Position numbers and translations under genes: made by a program. From Taudactylus pleione (Eukaryota; Chordata; Amphibia; Anura; Myobatrachidae), in assembly GCA_031769625.1 (NCBI GenBank), contig JAUIMM010002563.1, forward strand, positions 1 through 64,000: a stretch of DNA of 64,000 nucleotides. The letters run 5' to 3'. This document shows, piece after piece, positions 49,634 to 60,230 of the stretch (position 1 is its first letter; every line of letters starts with the position of its first letter). The notes below the pieces were generated by a model. That model saw only the letters and a program-made list of their open reading frames with translations. It was not told where the DNA came from and made no database searches.

Positions 49634-52600
49634 TCACTTTGTTACACAGGAAGACCCCTCCCCCGAGGAACCTTCCTGCTTACAAGGCACCCCAGAAGTG
49701 ATACCTTCACCAGACGATGACACAACCATACACACACCCTCCACCACATCCACACCATCCCCAAGAGGCACAGCACCCGCAGTTGGTTCACCCGGCCCAT
49801 CGGCCCCAACCGCAGACACCAACCCCACCTCAACAATACCCTGCCTGTCCCCACCAGTCAGGGAAACAAAAGCAGGATCAGGGTCAGGATCTGGCGGTTT
49901 TGGATCCACCAAGATGACTGGAGCTTCCTGACTTGGAGGTATCATCTCCCAAGAATCTCCCAAAATAACAGACTCAGGGGTTTCCTCCACTATGTCTTCT
50001 CCGGCAGAAAACACTCCAACCTCCTCCATCTTCCCTAAACCCTTTCCTTCACCACTTGACCCTGTCAATCCCAGATTCGACAGGTCCCACTCCAGCTTAC
50101 CACCCTGTTCCACATTCTTTGATTTCACCGTAACCTTTCCCCCTCTTCTCCTGTTTTTCGCTTTAGCACCTTCCGCAGCTTCCCCAAAGGTACTTTTCCT
50201 ACTGACCTTCTTTCTCATCTCAGAAGGCCGAGCAACCTGAACCAAATCACCACTTTCCTGCCTTACTATCTCCCCCCCCTTCTCCGCTACCTCCTCCTCC
50301 TCGTCATCTGCCACAGAGAATGTAAAGCGATTTGAAAGCTGGACAACATCCTCCCTTTGCCCTACCCTCCTCTTCCTATTTGACTTCACAACTGTAAAGG
50401 AAGATTCTCCCCTCTCTACCGGCACCTCCTTCTGGATTTTGGCAGCTTCCAGCACCTCTTTTCCACTACCTACTTCCTCACCCTCCTCAATGTCACTCAG
50501 ACTGGCCCCTCTCGTTGGAGGTTCTATGACCACCGGCAAACTCCCAATAGCACTTTCCTCATTGTGCGATGCCGAGGGGCAACGGCTATAAGGATGACCA
50601 ATACACCCACAGAGATTACACTTCACCACATCACAATCTCTAGAGAGGTGACCCAACTCGCCACACATGGCACACTTGACCTCAGGGCAATTGTTAGAAA
50701 AATGCCTAAAGCTGCCACAACGATGACAGACTCTTGGCTGACCGGGGTAGAAAGCCTGGATCTTATCTCGGCCAATAAAAGTTGCTGCCGGAATATGCTT
50801 TGTCTCTATACCTACCCTGTTTAGCCTGACAAAGACAGAATAAGCTCCACCCCACACCCCCTTTGTGTAGTCAATTTTCTCCAGGCACGTGGACAATACT
50901 GTACAAAAGCGGGATAACCAGAACAGGATGTCCTGCACTGGGAGGCTCTCATTTCTCACCAGGATAGTGACTTTAACCCTATCCTGGCGAGAGACCATTT
51001 GAGACCTGTAATTACTAAAGGGTGTCGCACCCTTCTTCTCCTCCCACCTGGACGCAAATGCCTGTAACCCCCGCAGAGTCTGAAAACTCAGATCATACTC
51101 CGGGGTTCTGATGGGGTGAATGCAGGCAAAGAGGTCTATGGGTGAGAATCCCAAGGAGAAAACCATCTCCAGAAAAACACCCTTACTTGGCGGGTCCCCT
51201 TCAGCTACCCACTTTAGCTGCACCACATTCCGCCTTCTTATCGGGGTACCACCACCAATACCACTCCCACCACCATCACCACTGGTAGCGGCATTAGGAA
51301 ACCTTGGTGCCCCTCCACCAGACACTATTGTCGCATAAGACTTGGGCATAGGCTGGCCCATACTTTCCAGTCTGGAATTATTTTCAGCAATCAATTCAAT
51401 TGCCGCACGGATCCTCTCAGGCCCCCCTATTCCCCCATACAGTGAGTCTGCAACTTTTAATTGTTCCTCCGACAAAGTGGACCTGTCCAGAGGGGGCAGA
51501 CCCTGTACCAGGCTAGCACCTGCCCTCAGTACCGGAGCCCCTGGGACAACAGCTGTGGCCTTGTTAACATCTTCCTCCACCCTGTCAGCAATCAGCAACA
51601 TTTCTGCGTCAAGGGAGTCATTCCCACAGTCAGCCGCTACCACCCTCCTCCCAACAGCTGGCAAATCAGTACCAGGCGTCAGCATAATACCGGCAGGCAT
51701 GACACACTCACCGGATCCATCAGCAGTGTTCCCGATCACCGTGGGAACCACGGCCACGTCCCCATCCACCAGCCGGCGGGGAGCTTCCTCCAACTCCATG
51801 GCTCCGTCAGCAACAATCACCAAAGGCACTTCCGCCCTGCCACCGTGAAGCGCATCGTGAGCCGCATCGTGACCCGCAGAGAGCCGGGTCCCCGCAGCCA
51901 TCTTCCGGACTCTGTGGATTAACTCCTTCGGGCCCGCAACAGCCGCTGAGACACCCACCATGTCTTCCGACTTGATCTCCGCGCCGCCTCCTTCCCCGAT
52001 CTCGTCGTCTCCGACCTCCATCGACGCCATCTTGGGACCCGAAATAGCCTGTTTCTGCAGACTCGATTCACAAAACGCCTCTGAAGACTCCTCCATCCTC
52101 GCTGGGGCTGCCACCGGGCCCGCCAGGCTCAGCAGATAGAGTACTCTGCCCTTGTACTTGGCCCGCTTCTCCGCCAGCATCAGGAGCTCATCTTTGATGA
52201 TCAGCCTCCCCTCGTTCGTGGATGTCAAGAACTTCTTCTTCTTGGAGGCAATCCGAGCAGACACCCGACCAGCCTCCTTTCTCAAAGCCGCAACATCCAT
52301 AGCCAGGAACGTCTCCTGTTCAGCGGCAGCGGCAGCAGCGGCGGCGGCAGCAGCAGCAGCAGCGGCCCCGTCTCCCTCGGAATCAGACTCCAGGGAATCT
52401 TCCTCCAAGAGACGCTGAGCATCGGGACAGATCTCCTCCTCCATCTCCGTCTCCGTCTCCGCACAAAAGGTAAGCAGACCCGGGGGAACTGGCTCTACTC
52501 CTGGGGTTGCTTCACTCCCAGGGGAGCTTACCACCATCTCACACCCTAGAGTTAAGTCCTCACTCATAGGGGAGCACTGCGTTAGCCCGCACCCTGAAGT

Positions 52601-52804
52601 TAAATCGCCACTCACAGGGGGGCCATGCAGCATGGGGTCCAAAGTCCGGCTCTCACCATCTTCCACGGCCACATCCAGCCGGGAGAGCACCACCACCGGT
52701 CGGCCAGTACTTCCAGCAGGCCCTCCACCACCTCCAGGATCCGGGCCCTCAGAGACTTCCAGGACCCCGGGATCTCCTCCACCATCTCCCGGCAGGCCCT
52801 CCAT
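49634..52804 (-). CDS. LINE ORF1: gag-like nucleic-acid-binding protein, 1056 aa
   Basis: This is probably the RNA-binding partner that packages the element's RNA with ORF2 product. Three tandem CCHC zinc knuckles of the CX2CX4HX4C type lie at residues 693-706, 711-724 and 729-742. Before them, residues about 525-690 form a compact domain that I take to be the RRM-like region typical of Tx1-type ORF1s; this is inferred from position and character. The N-terminal 300 residues are rich in G, A, D and E and hold 16-residue repeats (64-95) and fifteen alanines (147-161). Residues 162-225 are lysine- and arginine-rich and probably helical. The tail after 750 is hydrophilic with nuclear-localisation-like clusters (KSNRKRR at 808-813 region, NRRRGG near 884). 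At 1056 residues it is longer than the roughly 82-kDa Tx1 ORF1. The ATG has A at -3 and G at +4 and follows an in-frame stop. ORF2 starts 36 bp downstream in another frame. Confidence 0.9.
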   Translation of the reverse strand: MEGLPGDGGGDPGVLEVSEGPDPGGGGGPAGSTGRPVVVLSRLDVAVEDGESRTLDPMLHGPPVSGDLTSGCGLTQCSPMSEDLTLGCEMVVSSPGSEATPGVEPVPPGLLTFCAETETEMEEEICPDAQRLLEEDSLESDSEGDGAAAAAAAAAAAAAAAEQETFLAMDVAALRKEAGRVSARIASKKKKFLTSTNEGRLIIKDELLMLAEKRAKYKGRVLYLLSLAGPVAAPARMEESSEAFCESSLQKQAISGPKMASMEVGDDEIGEGGGAEIKSEDMVGVSAAVAGPKELIHRVRKMAAGTRLSAGHDAAHDALHGGRAEVPLVIVADGAMELEEAPRRLVDGDVAVVPTVIGNTADGSGECVMPAGIMLTPGTDLPAVGRRVVAADCGNDSLDAEMLLIADRVEEDVNKATAVVPGAPVLRAGASLVQGLPPLDRSTLSEEQLKVADSLYGGIGGPERIRAAIELIAENNSRLESMGQPMPKSYATIVSGGGAPRFPNAATSGDGGGSGIGGGTPIRRRNVVQLKWVAEGDPPSKGVFLEMVFSLGFSPIDLFACIHPIRTPEYDLSFQTLRGLQAFASRWEEKKGATPFSNYRSQMVSRQDRVKVTILVRNESLPVQDILFWLSRFCTVLSTCLEKIDYTKGVWGGAYSVFVRLNRVGIETKHIPAATFIGRDKIQAFYPGQPRVCHRCGSFRHFSNNCPEVKCAMCGELGHLSRDCDVVKCNLCGCIGHPYSRCPSASHNEESAIGSLPVVIEPPTRGASLSDIEEGEEVGSGKEVLEAAKIQKEVPVERGESSFTVVKSNRKRRVGQREDVVQLSNRFTFSVADDEEEEVAEKGGEIVRQESGDLVQVARPSEMRKKVSRKSTFGEAAEGAKAKNRRRGGKVTVKSKNVEQGGKLEWDLSNLGLTGSSGEGKGLGKMEEVGVFSAGEDIVEETPESVILGDSWEMIPPSQEAPVILVDPKPPDPDPDPAFVSLTGGDRQGIVEVGLVSAVGADGPGEPTAGAVPLGDGVDVVEGVCMVVSSSGEGITSGVPCKQEGSSGEGSSCVTK
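52322..52366 (-). repeat. Alanine-coding trinucleotide run (15 GCN codons) in ORF1
   Basis: Fifteen consecutive GCT or GCC codons encode residues 147-161, next to an acidic stretch (EEDSLESDSEGDG). Such runs expand and contract by slippage, so the count probably varies among copies. Confidence 0.9.
52520..52615 (-). repeat. 48-bp tandem repeat inside ORF1
   Basis: Two adjacent diverged 48-bp units encode 16-residue repeats at residues 64-79 and 80-95 (pattern S-x-D-L-T-x-G-C ... S-P), followed by a partial third (GSEATPGVEP). The DNA motif ACCCT-x-x-AGTTAA recurs at 52543 and 52591. The period keeps the frame. The function is unknown; it may be length-variable among copies of the family. Confidence 0.75.
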
Positions 52805-52895
52805 CCTCCCTGGGGAGGGACACTCCAGACAGTCCCTGGCTGCAAATCACTTCCAGAGGCCTAAGAGCTGAATCACAGGCGACCTCTAGGGGCGA
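52805..52895 (-). other. LINE 5' untranslated region (91 bp)
   Basis: The region between the satellite junction and the ORF1 start is short and G+C-rich. An in-frame TGA at 52847-52849, fifteen codons before the ATG, shows that the ORF1 frame is complete at its start. I cannot tell whether the element once had a longer 5' end; the copy could be slightly 5'-truncated. No promoter motif is recognisable. Confidence 0.7.
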
Positions 52896-53079
52896 GGTCT
52901 TCAACACATCCAGTGAAATTTTGAGCTGTCTGTGTTTGCTACAAGAGGAGATAACACAAAGTATGCGCTTTTGTGGTTTCCATTGCTTTCAATGCATTTT
53001 GGCCTAAAACGAGCAATTGCTGTTTTCTCTTAAACACAACATGGGAGAAAAACCATTTCACATCACATTTGTGGGTCTT
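52896..53079 (+). repeat. Reference satellite monomer (184 bp)
   Basis: This is one complete monomer in the phase defined by the LINE junction; the next GGTCTTCAAC starts at 53080. Internal structure, counted from this start: a small hairpin (CATTG, CTTT loop, CAATG) at 86-99, the palindrome AATGCATT at 96-103, and the perfect 10-bp palindrome AGCAATTGCT at 117-126. The last bases of one monomer and the first of the next form a doubled hexamer, GGTCTT GGTCTT. I found no match to the CENP-B box pattern in the monomer. Confidence 0.95.
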
Positions 53080-54199
53080 GGTCTTCAACACATCTCGTGA
53101 AATTTTGAGCTGTCTGTGTTTGCTACAAGAGGAGATAACACAAAGTATGCGCTTTTGTTATTTCCATTGCTTTCAATGCATTTTGGCCTAAAACGAGCAA
53201 TTGCTGTTTTCTCTTAAACGCAACATGGGAGAATAACCATTTCACATCACATTTGTGGGTCTTGGTCTTCAACACATCCAGTGAAATTTTGAGCTGTCTG
53301 TGTTTGCTACAAGAGGAGATAACACAAAGTATGCGCTTTTGTTGTTTCCATTGCTTTCAATGCATTTTGGCCTAAAACGAGCAATTGCTGTTTTCTCTTA
53401 AACGCAACATGGGAGAATAACCATTTCACATCACATTTGTGGGTCTTGGTCTTCAACACATCCAGTGAAATTTTGAGCTGTCTGTGTTTGCTACAAGAGG
53501 AGATAACACAAAGTATGCGCTTTTGTGGTTTCCATTGCTTTCAATGCATTTTGGCCTAAAACGAGCAATTGCTGTTTTCTCTTAAACGCAACATGGGAGA
53601 ATAACCATTTCACATCACATTTGTGGGTCTTGGTCTTCAACACATCCAGTGAAATTTTGAGCTGTCTGTGTTTGCTACAAGAGGAGATAACACAAAGTAT
53701 GCGCTTTTGTGGTTTCCATTGCTTTCAATGCATTTTGGCCTAAAACGAGCAATTGCTGTTTTCTCTTAAAAGCAACATGGGAGAAAAACCATTTCACATC
53801 ACATTTGTGGGTCTTGGTCTTCAACACATCTCGTGAAATTTTGAGCTGTCTGTGTTTGCTACAAGAGGAGATAACACAAAGTATGCGCTTTTGTTATTTC
53901 CATTGCTTTCAATGCATTTTGGCCTAAAACGAGCAAATGCTGTTTTCTCTTAAACGCAACATGGGAGAATAACCATTTCACATCACATTTGTGGGTCTTG
54001 GTCTTCAGCACATCCAGTGAAATTTTGAGCTGTCTGTGTTTGCTACAAGAGGAGATAACACAAAGTATGCGCTTTTGTTATTTCCATTGCTTTCAATGCA
54101 TTTTGGCCTAAAACGTGCAATTGCAGTTTTCTCTTAAACGCAACATGGGAGAATAACCATTTCACATCACATTTGTGGGTCTTGGTCTTCAACACATCC

Positions 54200-57100
54200 A
54201 TTGAAATTTTGAGCTGTCTGTGTTTACTACAAGAGGAGATAACACAAAGTATGCGCTTTTGTTGTTTCCATTGCTTTCAATGCATTTTGGCCTAAAACGT
54301 GCAATTGCTGTTTTCTCTTAAACGCAACATGGGAGAATAACCATTTCACATCACATTTGTGGGTCTTGGTCTTCAACACATCCAGTGAAATTTTGAGCTG
54401 TCTGTGTTTCAATGCCTTTTTGGCCTAAAACGAGCAATTGCTGTTTTCTCTTAAACGCAACATGGGAGAATAACCATTTCACATCACATTTGTGGGTCTT
54501 GGTCTTCAACACATCCAGTGAAATTTTGAGCTGTCTGTGTTTGCTACAAGAGGAGATAACACAAAGTATGCGCTTTTGTGGTTTCCATTGCTTTCAATGC
54601 ATTTTGGCCTAAAACGAGCAAATGCTGTTTTCTCTTAAACGCAACATGGGAGAATAACCATTTCACATCACATTTGTGGGTCTTGGTCTTCAGCACATCC
54701 AGTGAAATTTTGAGCTGTCTGTGTTTGCTACAAGAGGAGATAACACAAAGTATGCGCTTTTGTTATTTCCATTGCTTTCAATGCATTTTGGCCTAAAACG
54801 TGCAATTGCAGTTTTCTCTTAAACGCAACATGGGAGAATAACCATTTCACATCACATTTGTGGGTCTTGGTCTTCAACACATCCATTGAAATTTTGAGCT
54901 GTCTGTGTTTACTACAAGAGGAGATAACACAAAGTATGCGCTTTTGTTGTTTCCATTGCTTTCAATGCATTTTGGCCTAAAACGTGCAATTGCTGTTTTC
55001 TCTTAAACGCAACATGGGAGAATAACCATTTCACATCACATTTGTGGGTCTTGGTCTTCAACACATCCAGTGAAATTTTGAGCTGTCTGTGTTTGCTACA
55101 AGAGGAGATAACACAATGTATGCGCTTTTGTGGTTTCCATTGCTTTCAATGCATTTTGGCATAAAACGAGCAATTGCTGTTTTCTCTTAAACGCAACATG
55201 GGAGAATAACCATTTCACATCACATTTGTGGGTCTTGGTCTTCAACACATCCAGTGAAATTTTGAGCTGTCTGTGTTTCAATGCCTTTTTGGCCTAAAAC
55301 GAGCAATTGCTGTTTTCTCTTAAACGCAACATGGGAGCAAAACCATTTCACATCAAATTTGTGGGTCTTGGTCTTCAACACATCTCGTGAAATTTTGAGC
55401 TGTCTGTGTTTGCTACAAGAGGAGATAACACAAAGTATGCGCTTTTGTTATTTCCATTGCTTTCAATGCATTTTGGCCTAAAACGTGCAATTGCAGTTTT
55501 CTCTTAAACACAACATGAGAGAAAAACCATTTCACATCACATTTGTGGGTCTTGGTCTTCAACAGATCTGGTGAAATTTTGAGCTGTCTGTGTTTGCTAC
55601 AAGAGGAGATAACACAAAGTATGTGCTTTTGTGGTTTCCATTGCTTTCAATGCATTTTGGCCTAAAACGAGCAATTGCTGTTTTCTCTTAAACGCAACAT
55701 GGGAGAATAACCATTTCACATCACATTTGTGGGTCTTGGTCTTCAACACATCCAGTGAAATTTTGAGCTGTCTGTGTTTGCTACAAGAGGAGATAACACA
55801 AAGTATGCGCTTTTGTGGTTTCCATTGCTTTCAATGCATTTTGGCCTAAAACGAGCAATTGCTGTTTTCTCTTAAACGCAACATGGGAGAAAAACCATTT
55901 CACATCACATTTGTGGGTCTTGGTCTTCAACACATCTCGTGAAATTTTGAGCTGTCTGTGTTTGCTACAAGAGGAGATAACACAAAGTATGCGCTTTTGT
56001 TATTTCCATTGCTTTCAATGCATTTTGGCCTAAAACGTGCAATTGCAGTTTTCTCTTAAACGCAACATGGGAGAATAACTATTTCACATCACATTTGTGG
56101 GTCTTGGTCTTCAACACATCCAGTGAAATTTTGAGCTGTCTGTGTTTGCTACAAGAGGAGATAACACAAAGTATGCGCTTTTGTGGTTTCCATTGCTTTC
56201 AATGCATTTTGGCCTAAAACGAGCAATTGCTGTTTTCTCTTAAACGCAACATGGGAGAATAACCATTTCACATCACATTTGTGGGTCTTGGTCTTCAACA
56301 CATCCAGTGAAATTTTGAGCTGTCTGTGTTTGCTACAAGAGGAGATAACACAAAGTATGCGCTTTTGTTGTTTCCATTGCTTTCAATGCATTTTGGCCTA
56401 AAACGAGCAATTGCTGTTTTCTCTTAAACGCAACATGGGAGAATAACCATTTCACATCACATTTGTGGGTCTTGGTCTTCAACACATCCAGTGAAATTTT
56501 GAGCTGTCTGTGTTTGCTACAAGAGGAGATAACACAAAGTATGCGCTTTTGTGGTTTCCATTGCTTTCAATGCATTTTGGCCTAAAACGAGCAATTGCTG
56601 TTTTCTCTTAAACGCAACATGGGAGAAAAACCATTTCACATCACATTTGTGGGTCTTGGTCTTCAACACATCTCGTGAAATTTTGAGCTGTCTGTGTTTG
56701 CTACAAGAGGAGATAACACAAAGTATGCGCTTTTGTTATTTCCATTGCTTTCAATGCATTTTGGCCTAAAACGAGCAATTGCTGTTTTCTCTTAAACGCA
56801 ACATGGGAGAATAACCATTTCACATCACATTTGTGGGTCTTGGTCTTCAACACATCCAGTGAAATTTTGAGCTGTCTGTGTTTGCTACAAGAGGAGATAA
56901 CACAAAGTATGCGCTTTTGTTGTTTCCATTGCTTTCAATGCATTTTGGCCTAAAACGAGCAATTGCTGTTTTCTCTTAAACGCAACATGGGAGAATAACC
57001 ATTTCACATCACATTTGTGGGTCTTGGTCTTCAACACATCCAGTGAAATTTTGAGCTGTCTGTGTTTGCTACAAGAGGAGATAACACAAAGTATGCGCTT

Positions 57101-59160
57101 TTGTGGTTTCCATTGCTTTCAATGCATTTTGGCCTAAAACGAGCAATTGCTGTTTTCTCTTAAACGCAACATGGGAGAATAACCATTTCACATCACATTT
57201 GTGGGTCTTGGTCTTCAACACATCCAGTGAAATTTTGAGCTGTCTGTGTTTGCTACAAGAGGAGATAACACAAAGTATGCGCTTTTGTGGTTTCCATTGC
57301 TTTCAATGCATTTTGGCCTAAAACGAGCAATTGCTGTTTTCTCTTAAACGCAACATGGGAGAATAACCATTTCACATCACATTTGTGGGTCTTGGTCTTC
57401 AACACATCCAGTGAAATTTTGAGCTGTCTGTGTTTGCTACAAGAGGAGATAACACAAAGTATGCGCTTTTGTGGTTTCCATTGCTTTCAATGCATTTTGG
57501 CCTAAAACTAGCAATTGCTGTTTTCTCTTAAACGCAACATGGGAGAAAAACCATTTCACATCACATTTGTGGGTCCTGGTCTTCAACACATCTCGTGAAA
57601 TTTTGAGCTGTCTGTGTTTGCTACAAGAGGAGATAACACAAAGTATGCGCTTTTGTTATTTCCATTGCTTTCAATGCATTTTGGCCTAAAACGAGCAATT
57701 GCTGTTTTCTCTTAAACGCAACATGGGAGAATAACCATTTCACATCACATTTGTGGGTCTTGGTCTTCAACACATCCAGTGAAATTTTGAGCTGTCTGTG
57801 TTTGCTACAAGAGGAGATAACACAAAGTATGCGCTTTTGTGGTTTCCATTGCTTTCAATGCATTTTGGCCTAAAACTAGCAATTGCTGTTTTCTCTTAAA
57901 CGCAACATGGGAGAAAAACCATTTCACATCACATTTGTGGGTCCTGGTCTTCAACACATCTCGTGAAATTTTGAGCTGTCTGTGTTTGCTACAAGAGGAG
58001 ATAACACAAAGTATGCGCTTTTGTTATTTCCATTGCTTTCAATGCATTTTGGCCTAAAACAAGCAATTGCTGTTTTCTCTTAAACGCAACATGGGAGAAT
58101 AACCATTTCACATCACATTTGTGGGTCTTGGTCTTCAACACATCCAGTGAAATTTTGAGCTGTCTGTGTTTGCTACAAGAGGAGATAACACAAAGTATGC
58201 GCTTTTGTTGTTTCCATTGCTTTCAATGCATTTTGGCCTAAAACGAGCAATTGCTGTTTTCTCTTAAACGCAACATGGGAGAATAACCATTTCACATCAC
58301 ATTTGTGGGTCTTGGTCTTCAACACATCCAGTGAAATTTTGAGCTGTCTGTGTTTGCTACAAGAGGAGATAACACAAAGTATGCGCTTTTGTGGTTTCCA
58401 TTGCTTTCAATGCATTTTGGCCTAAAACGAGCAATTGCTGTTTTCTCTTAAACGCAACATGGGAGAATAACCATTTCACATCTCATTTGTGGGTCTTGGT
58501 CTTCAACACATCCAGTGAAATTTTGAGCTGTCTGTGTTTGCTACAAGAGGAGATAACACAAAGTATGCGCTTTTGTGGTTTCCATTGCTTTCAATGCATT
58601 TTGGCCTAAAACGAGCAATTGCTGTTTTCTCTTAAACGCAACATGGGAGAAAAACCATTTCACATCACATTTGTGGGTCTTGGTCTTCAACACATCTCGT
58701 GAAATTTTGAGCTGTCTGTGTTTGCTACAAGAGGAGATAACACAAAGTATGCGCTTTTGTTATTTCCATTGCTTTCAATGCATTTTGGCCTAAAACGAGC
58801 AAATGCTGTTTTCTCTTAAACGCAACATGGGAGAATAACCATTTCACATCACATTTGTGGGTCTTGGTCTTCAGCACATCCAGTGAAATTTTGAGCTGTC
58901 TGTGTTTGCTACAAGAGGAGATAACACAAAGTATGCGCTTTTGTTATTTCCATTGCTTTCAATGCATTTTGGCCTAAAACGTGCAATTGCAGTTTTCTCT
59001 TAAACGCAACATGGGAGAATAACCATTTCACATCACATTTGTGGGTCTTGGTCTTCAACACATCCATTGAAATTTTGAGCTGTCTGTGTTTACTACAAGA
59101 GGAGATAACACAAAGTATGCGCTTTTGTTGTTTCCATTGCTTTCAATGCATTTTGGCATA
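54200..59160. repeat. About 5-kb block duplicated from 11.3-16.25 kb
   Basis: Matching landmarks keep a constant offset of 42909 over the whole block. These include the deletion-bearing monomers (54410 and 55279 against 11501 and 12370), a rare CACATCTCATTTG change (58480 against 15571), TAAAACTAGC with GGTCCTGG pairs, and CATAAAACGTGC at the end. A few single-base differences separate the copies. The block lies only on the right side of the LINE. Confidence 0.87.
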
Positions 59161-60230
59161 AAACGTGCAATTGCTGTTTTCTCTTAAACGCAACATGGGA
59201 GAATAACCATTTCACATCACATTTGTGGGTCTTGGTCTTCAACACATCCAGTGAAATTTTGAGCTGTCTGTGTTTGCTACAAGAGGAGATAACACAATGT
59301 ATGCGCTTTTGTGGTTTCCATTGCTTTCAATGCATTTTGGCATAAAACGAGCAATTGCTGTTTTCTCTTAAACGCAACATGGGAGAATAACCATTTCACA
59401 TCACATTTGTGGGTCTTGGTCTTCAACACATCCAGTGAAATTTTGAGCTGTCTGTGTTTCAATGCCTTTTTGGCCTAAAACGAGCAATTGCTGTTTTCTC
59501 TTAAACGCAAAATGGGAGCAAAACCATTTCACATCACATTTGTGGGTCTTGGTCTTCAACACATCTCGTGAAATTTTGAGCTGTCTGTGTTTGCTACAAG
59601 AGGAGATAACACAAAGTATGCGCTTTTGTTATTTCCATTGCTTTCAATGCATTTTGGCCTAAAACGTGCAATTGCAGTTTTCTCTTAAACACAACATGAG
59701 AGAAAAACCATTTCACATCACATTTGTGGGTCTTGGTCTTCAACAGATCTGGTGAAATTTTGAGCTGTCTGTGTTTGCTACAAGAGGAGATAACACAAAG
59801 TATGCGCTTTTGTGGTTTCCATTGCTTTCAATGCATTTTGGCCTAAAACGAGCAATTGCTGTTTTCTCTTAAACGCAACATGGGAGAAAAACCATTTCAC
59901 ATCACATTTGTGGGTCTTGGACTTCAATATATCCAGTGAAATTTTGAGCTGTCTGTGTTTGCTACAAGAGGAGATAACACAAAGTATGCGCTTTTGTTGT
60001 TTCCATTGCTTTCAATGCATTTTGGCCTAAAACGAGCAATTGCTGTTTTCTCTTAAACGCAACATGGGAGAAAAACCATTTCACATCACATTTGTGGGTC
60101 TTGGTCTTCAACACATCCAGTGAAATTTTGAGCTGTCTGTGTTTGCTACAAGAGGAGATAACACAAAGTATGCGCTTTTGTGGTTTCCATTGCATTCAAT
60201 GCATTTTGGCCTAAAACGAGCAATTGCTGT
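59160..60230. repeat. Block duplicated from 22.9-23.95 kb
   Basis: Offsets are 36283, becoming 36284 after a one-T deletion that is present at about 23.39 kb but absent here. Shared rare variants are CGCAAAATGGGAGC and GGACTTCAAT. The join to the 54.2-59.2 kb block is somewhere in the shared CATAAAACGTGC monomer, because all three regions are alike there. Confidence 0.8.

Larger units (their letters stand above)
45748..52895 (-). mobile_element. Full-length Tx1-clade-like LINE (non-LTR retrotransposon), 7148 bp
   Basis: A single non-satellite insert, clearly richer in G+C than its surroundings, interrupts the array. Read on the minus strand it has a short 5'UTR, a gag-like ORF1 with three CCHC knuckles, an ORF2 with apurinic-type endonuclease and reverse transcriptase, and an AT-rich 3'UTR ending just after AATAAA. 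There are no terminal repeats, so it is not an LTR element. The RT blocks (NWRPIALLNTDRKILAKIL and LYVFAIDPF) resemble L1/Tx1 elements, and the ORF1 plus ORF2 pair resembles the 82-kDa and 149-kDa proteins of Xenopus Tx1. An R1- or I-like origin is less likely. Both frames are open throughout, so the copy may be recent or active. Insertion removed 3 bp of satellite and left no target duplication. Confidence 0.9.
1506..59461. repeat. Fifteen monomers with the same 52-bp deletion
   Basis: In these monomers TGTGTTT joins directly to CAATGC, removing 52 bases (from GCTACAAG to the CTTT before CAATG). A TTT lies at both edges, so the exact break is ambiguous by three bases. Copies fall in two lineages. 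The plain form (CAATGCATTTT) is at about 1506, 2926, 43873 and 45109. The form with CAATGCC and one extra T is at about 4530, 5951, 9211, 10080, 11501, 12370, 23178, 24229, 54410, 55279 and 59460. One origin followed by spread with the array is the simplest reading. Confidence 0.9.

Noticed and set aside
49566..52418. Plus-strand open frames opposite the LINE (up to 168 aa)
   Set aside because: They are antisense to ORF1, low in complexity (S, P, T-rich) and mirror its codon composition.
45748..52895. Endogenous retrovirus or LTR retrotransposon
   Set aside because: There are no terminal repeats, protease, integrase or envelope; the endonuclease is of the APE type found in non-LTR elements.
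45740..52900. 3-bp target duplication GGT at the LINE ends
   Set aside because: GGT occurs on both sides only because the satellite itself has the doubled GGTCTT; the simplest alignment with the empty paralogue needs only loss of CTT. A duplication plus loss of one hexamer cannot be fully excluded.
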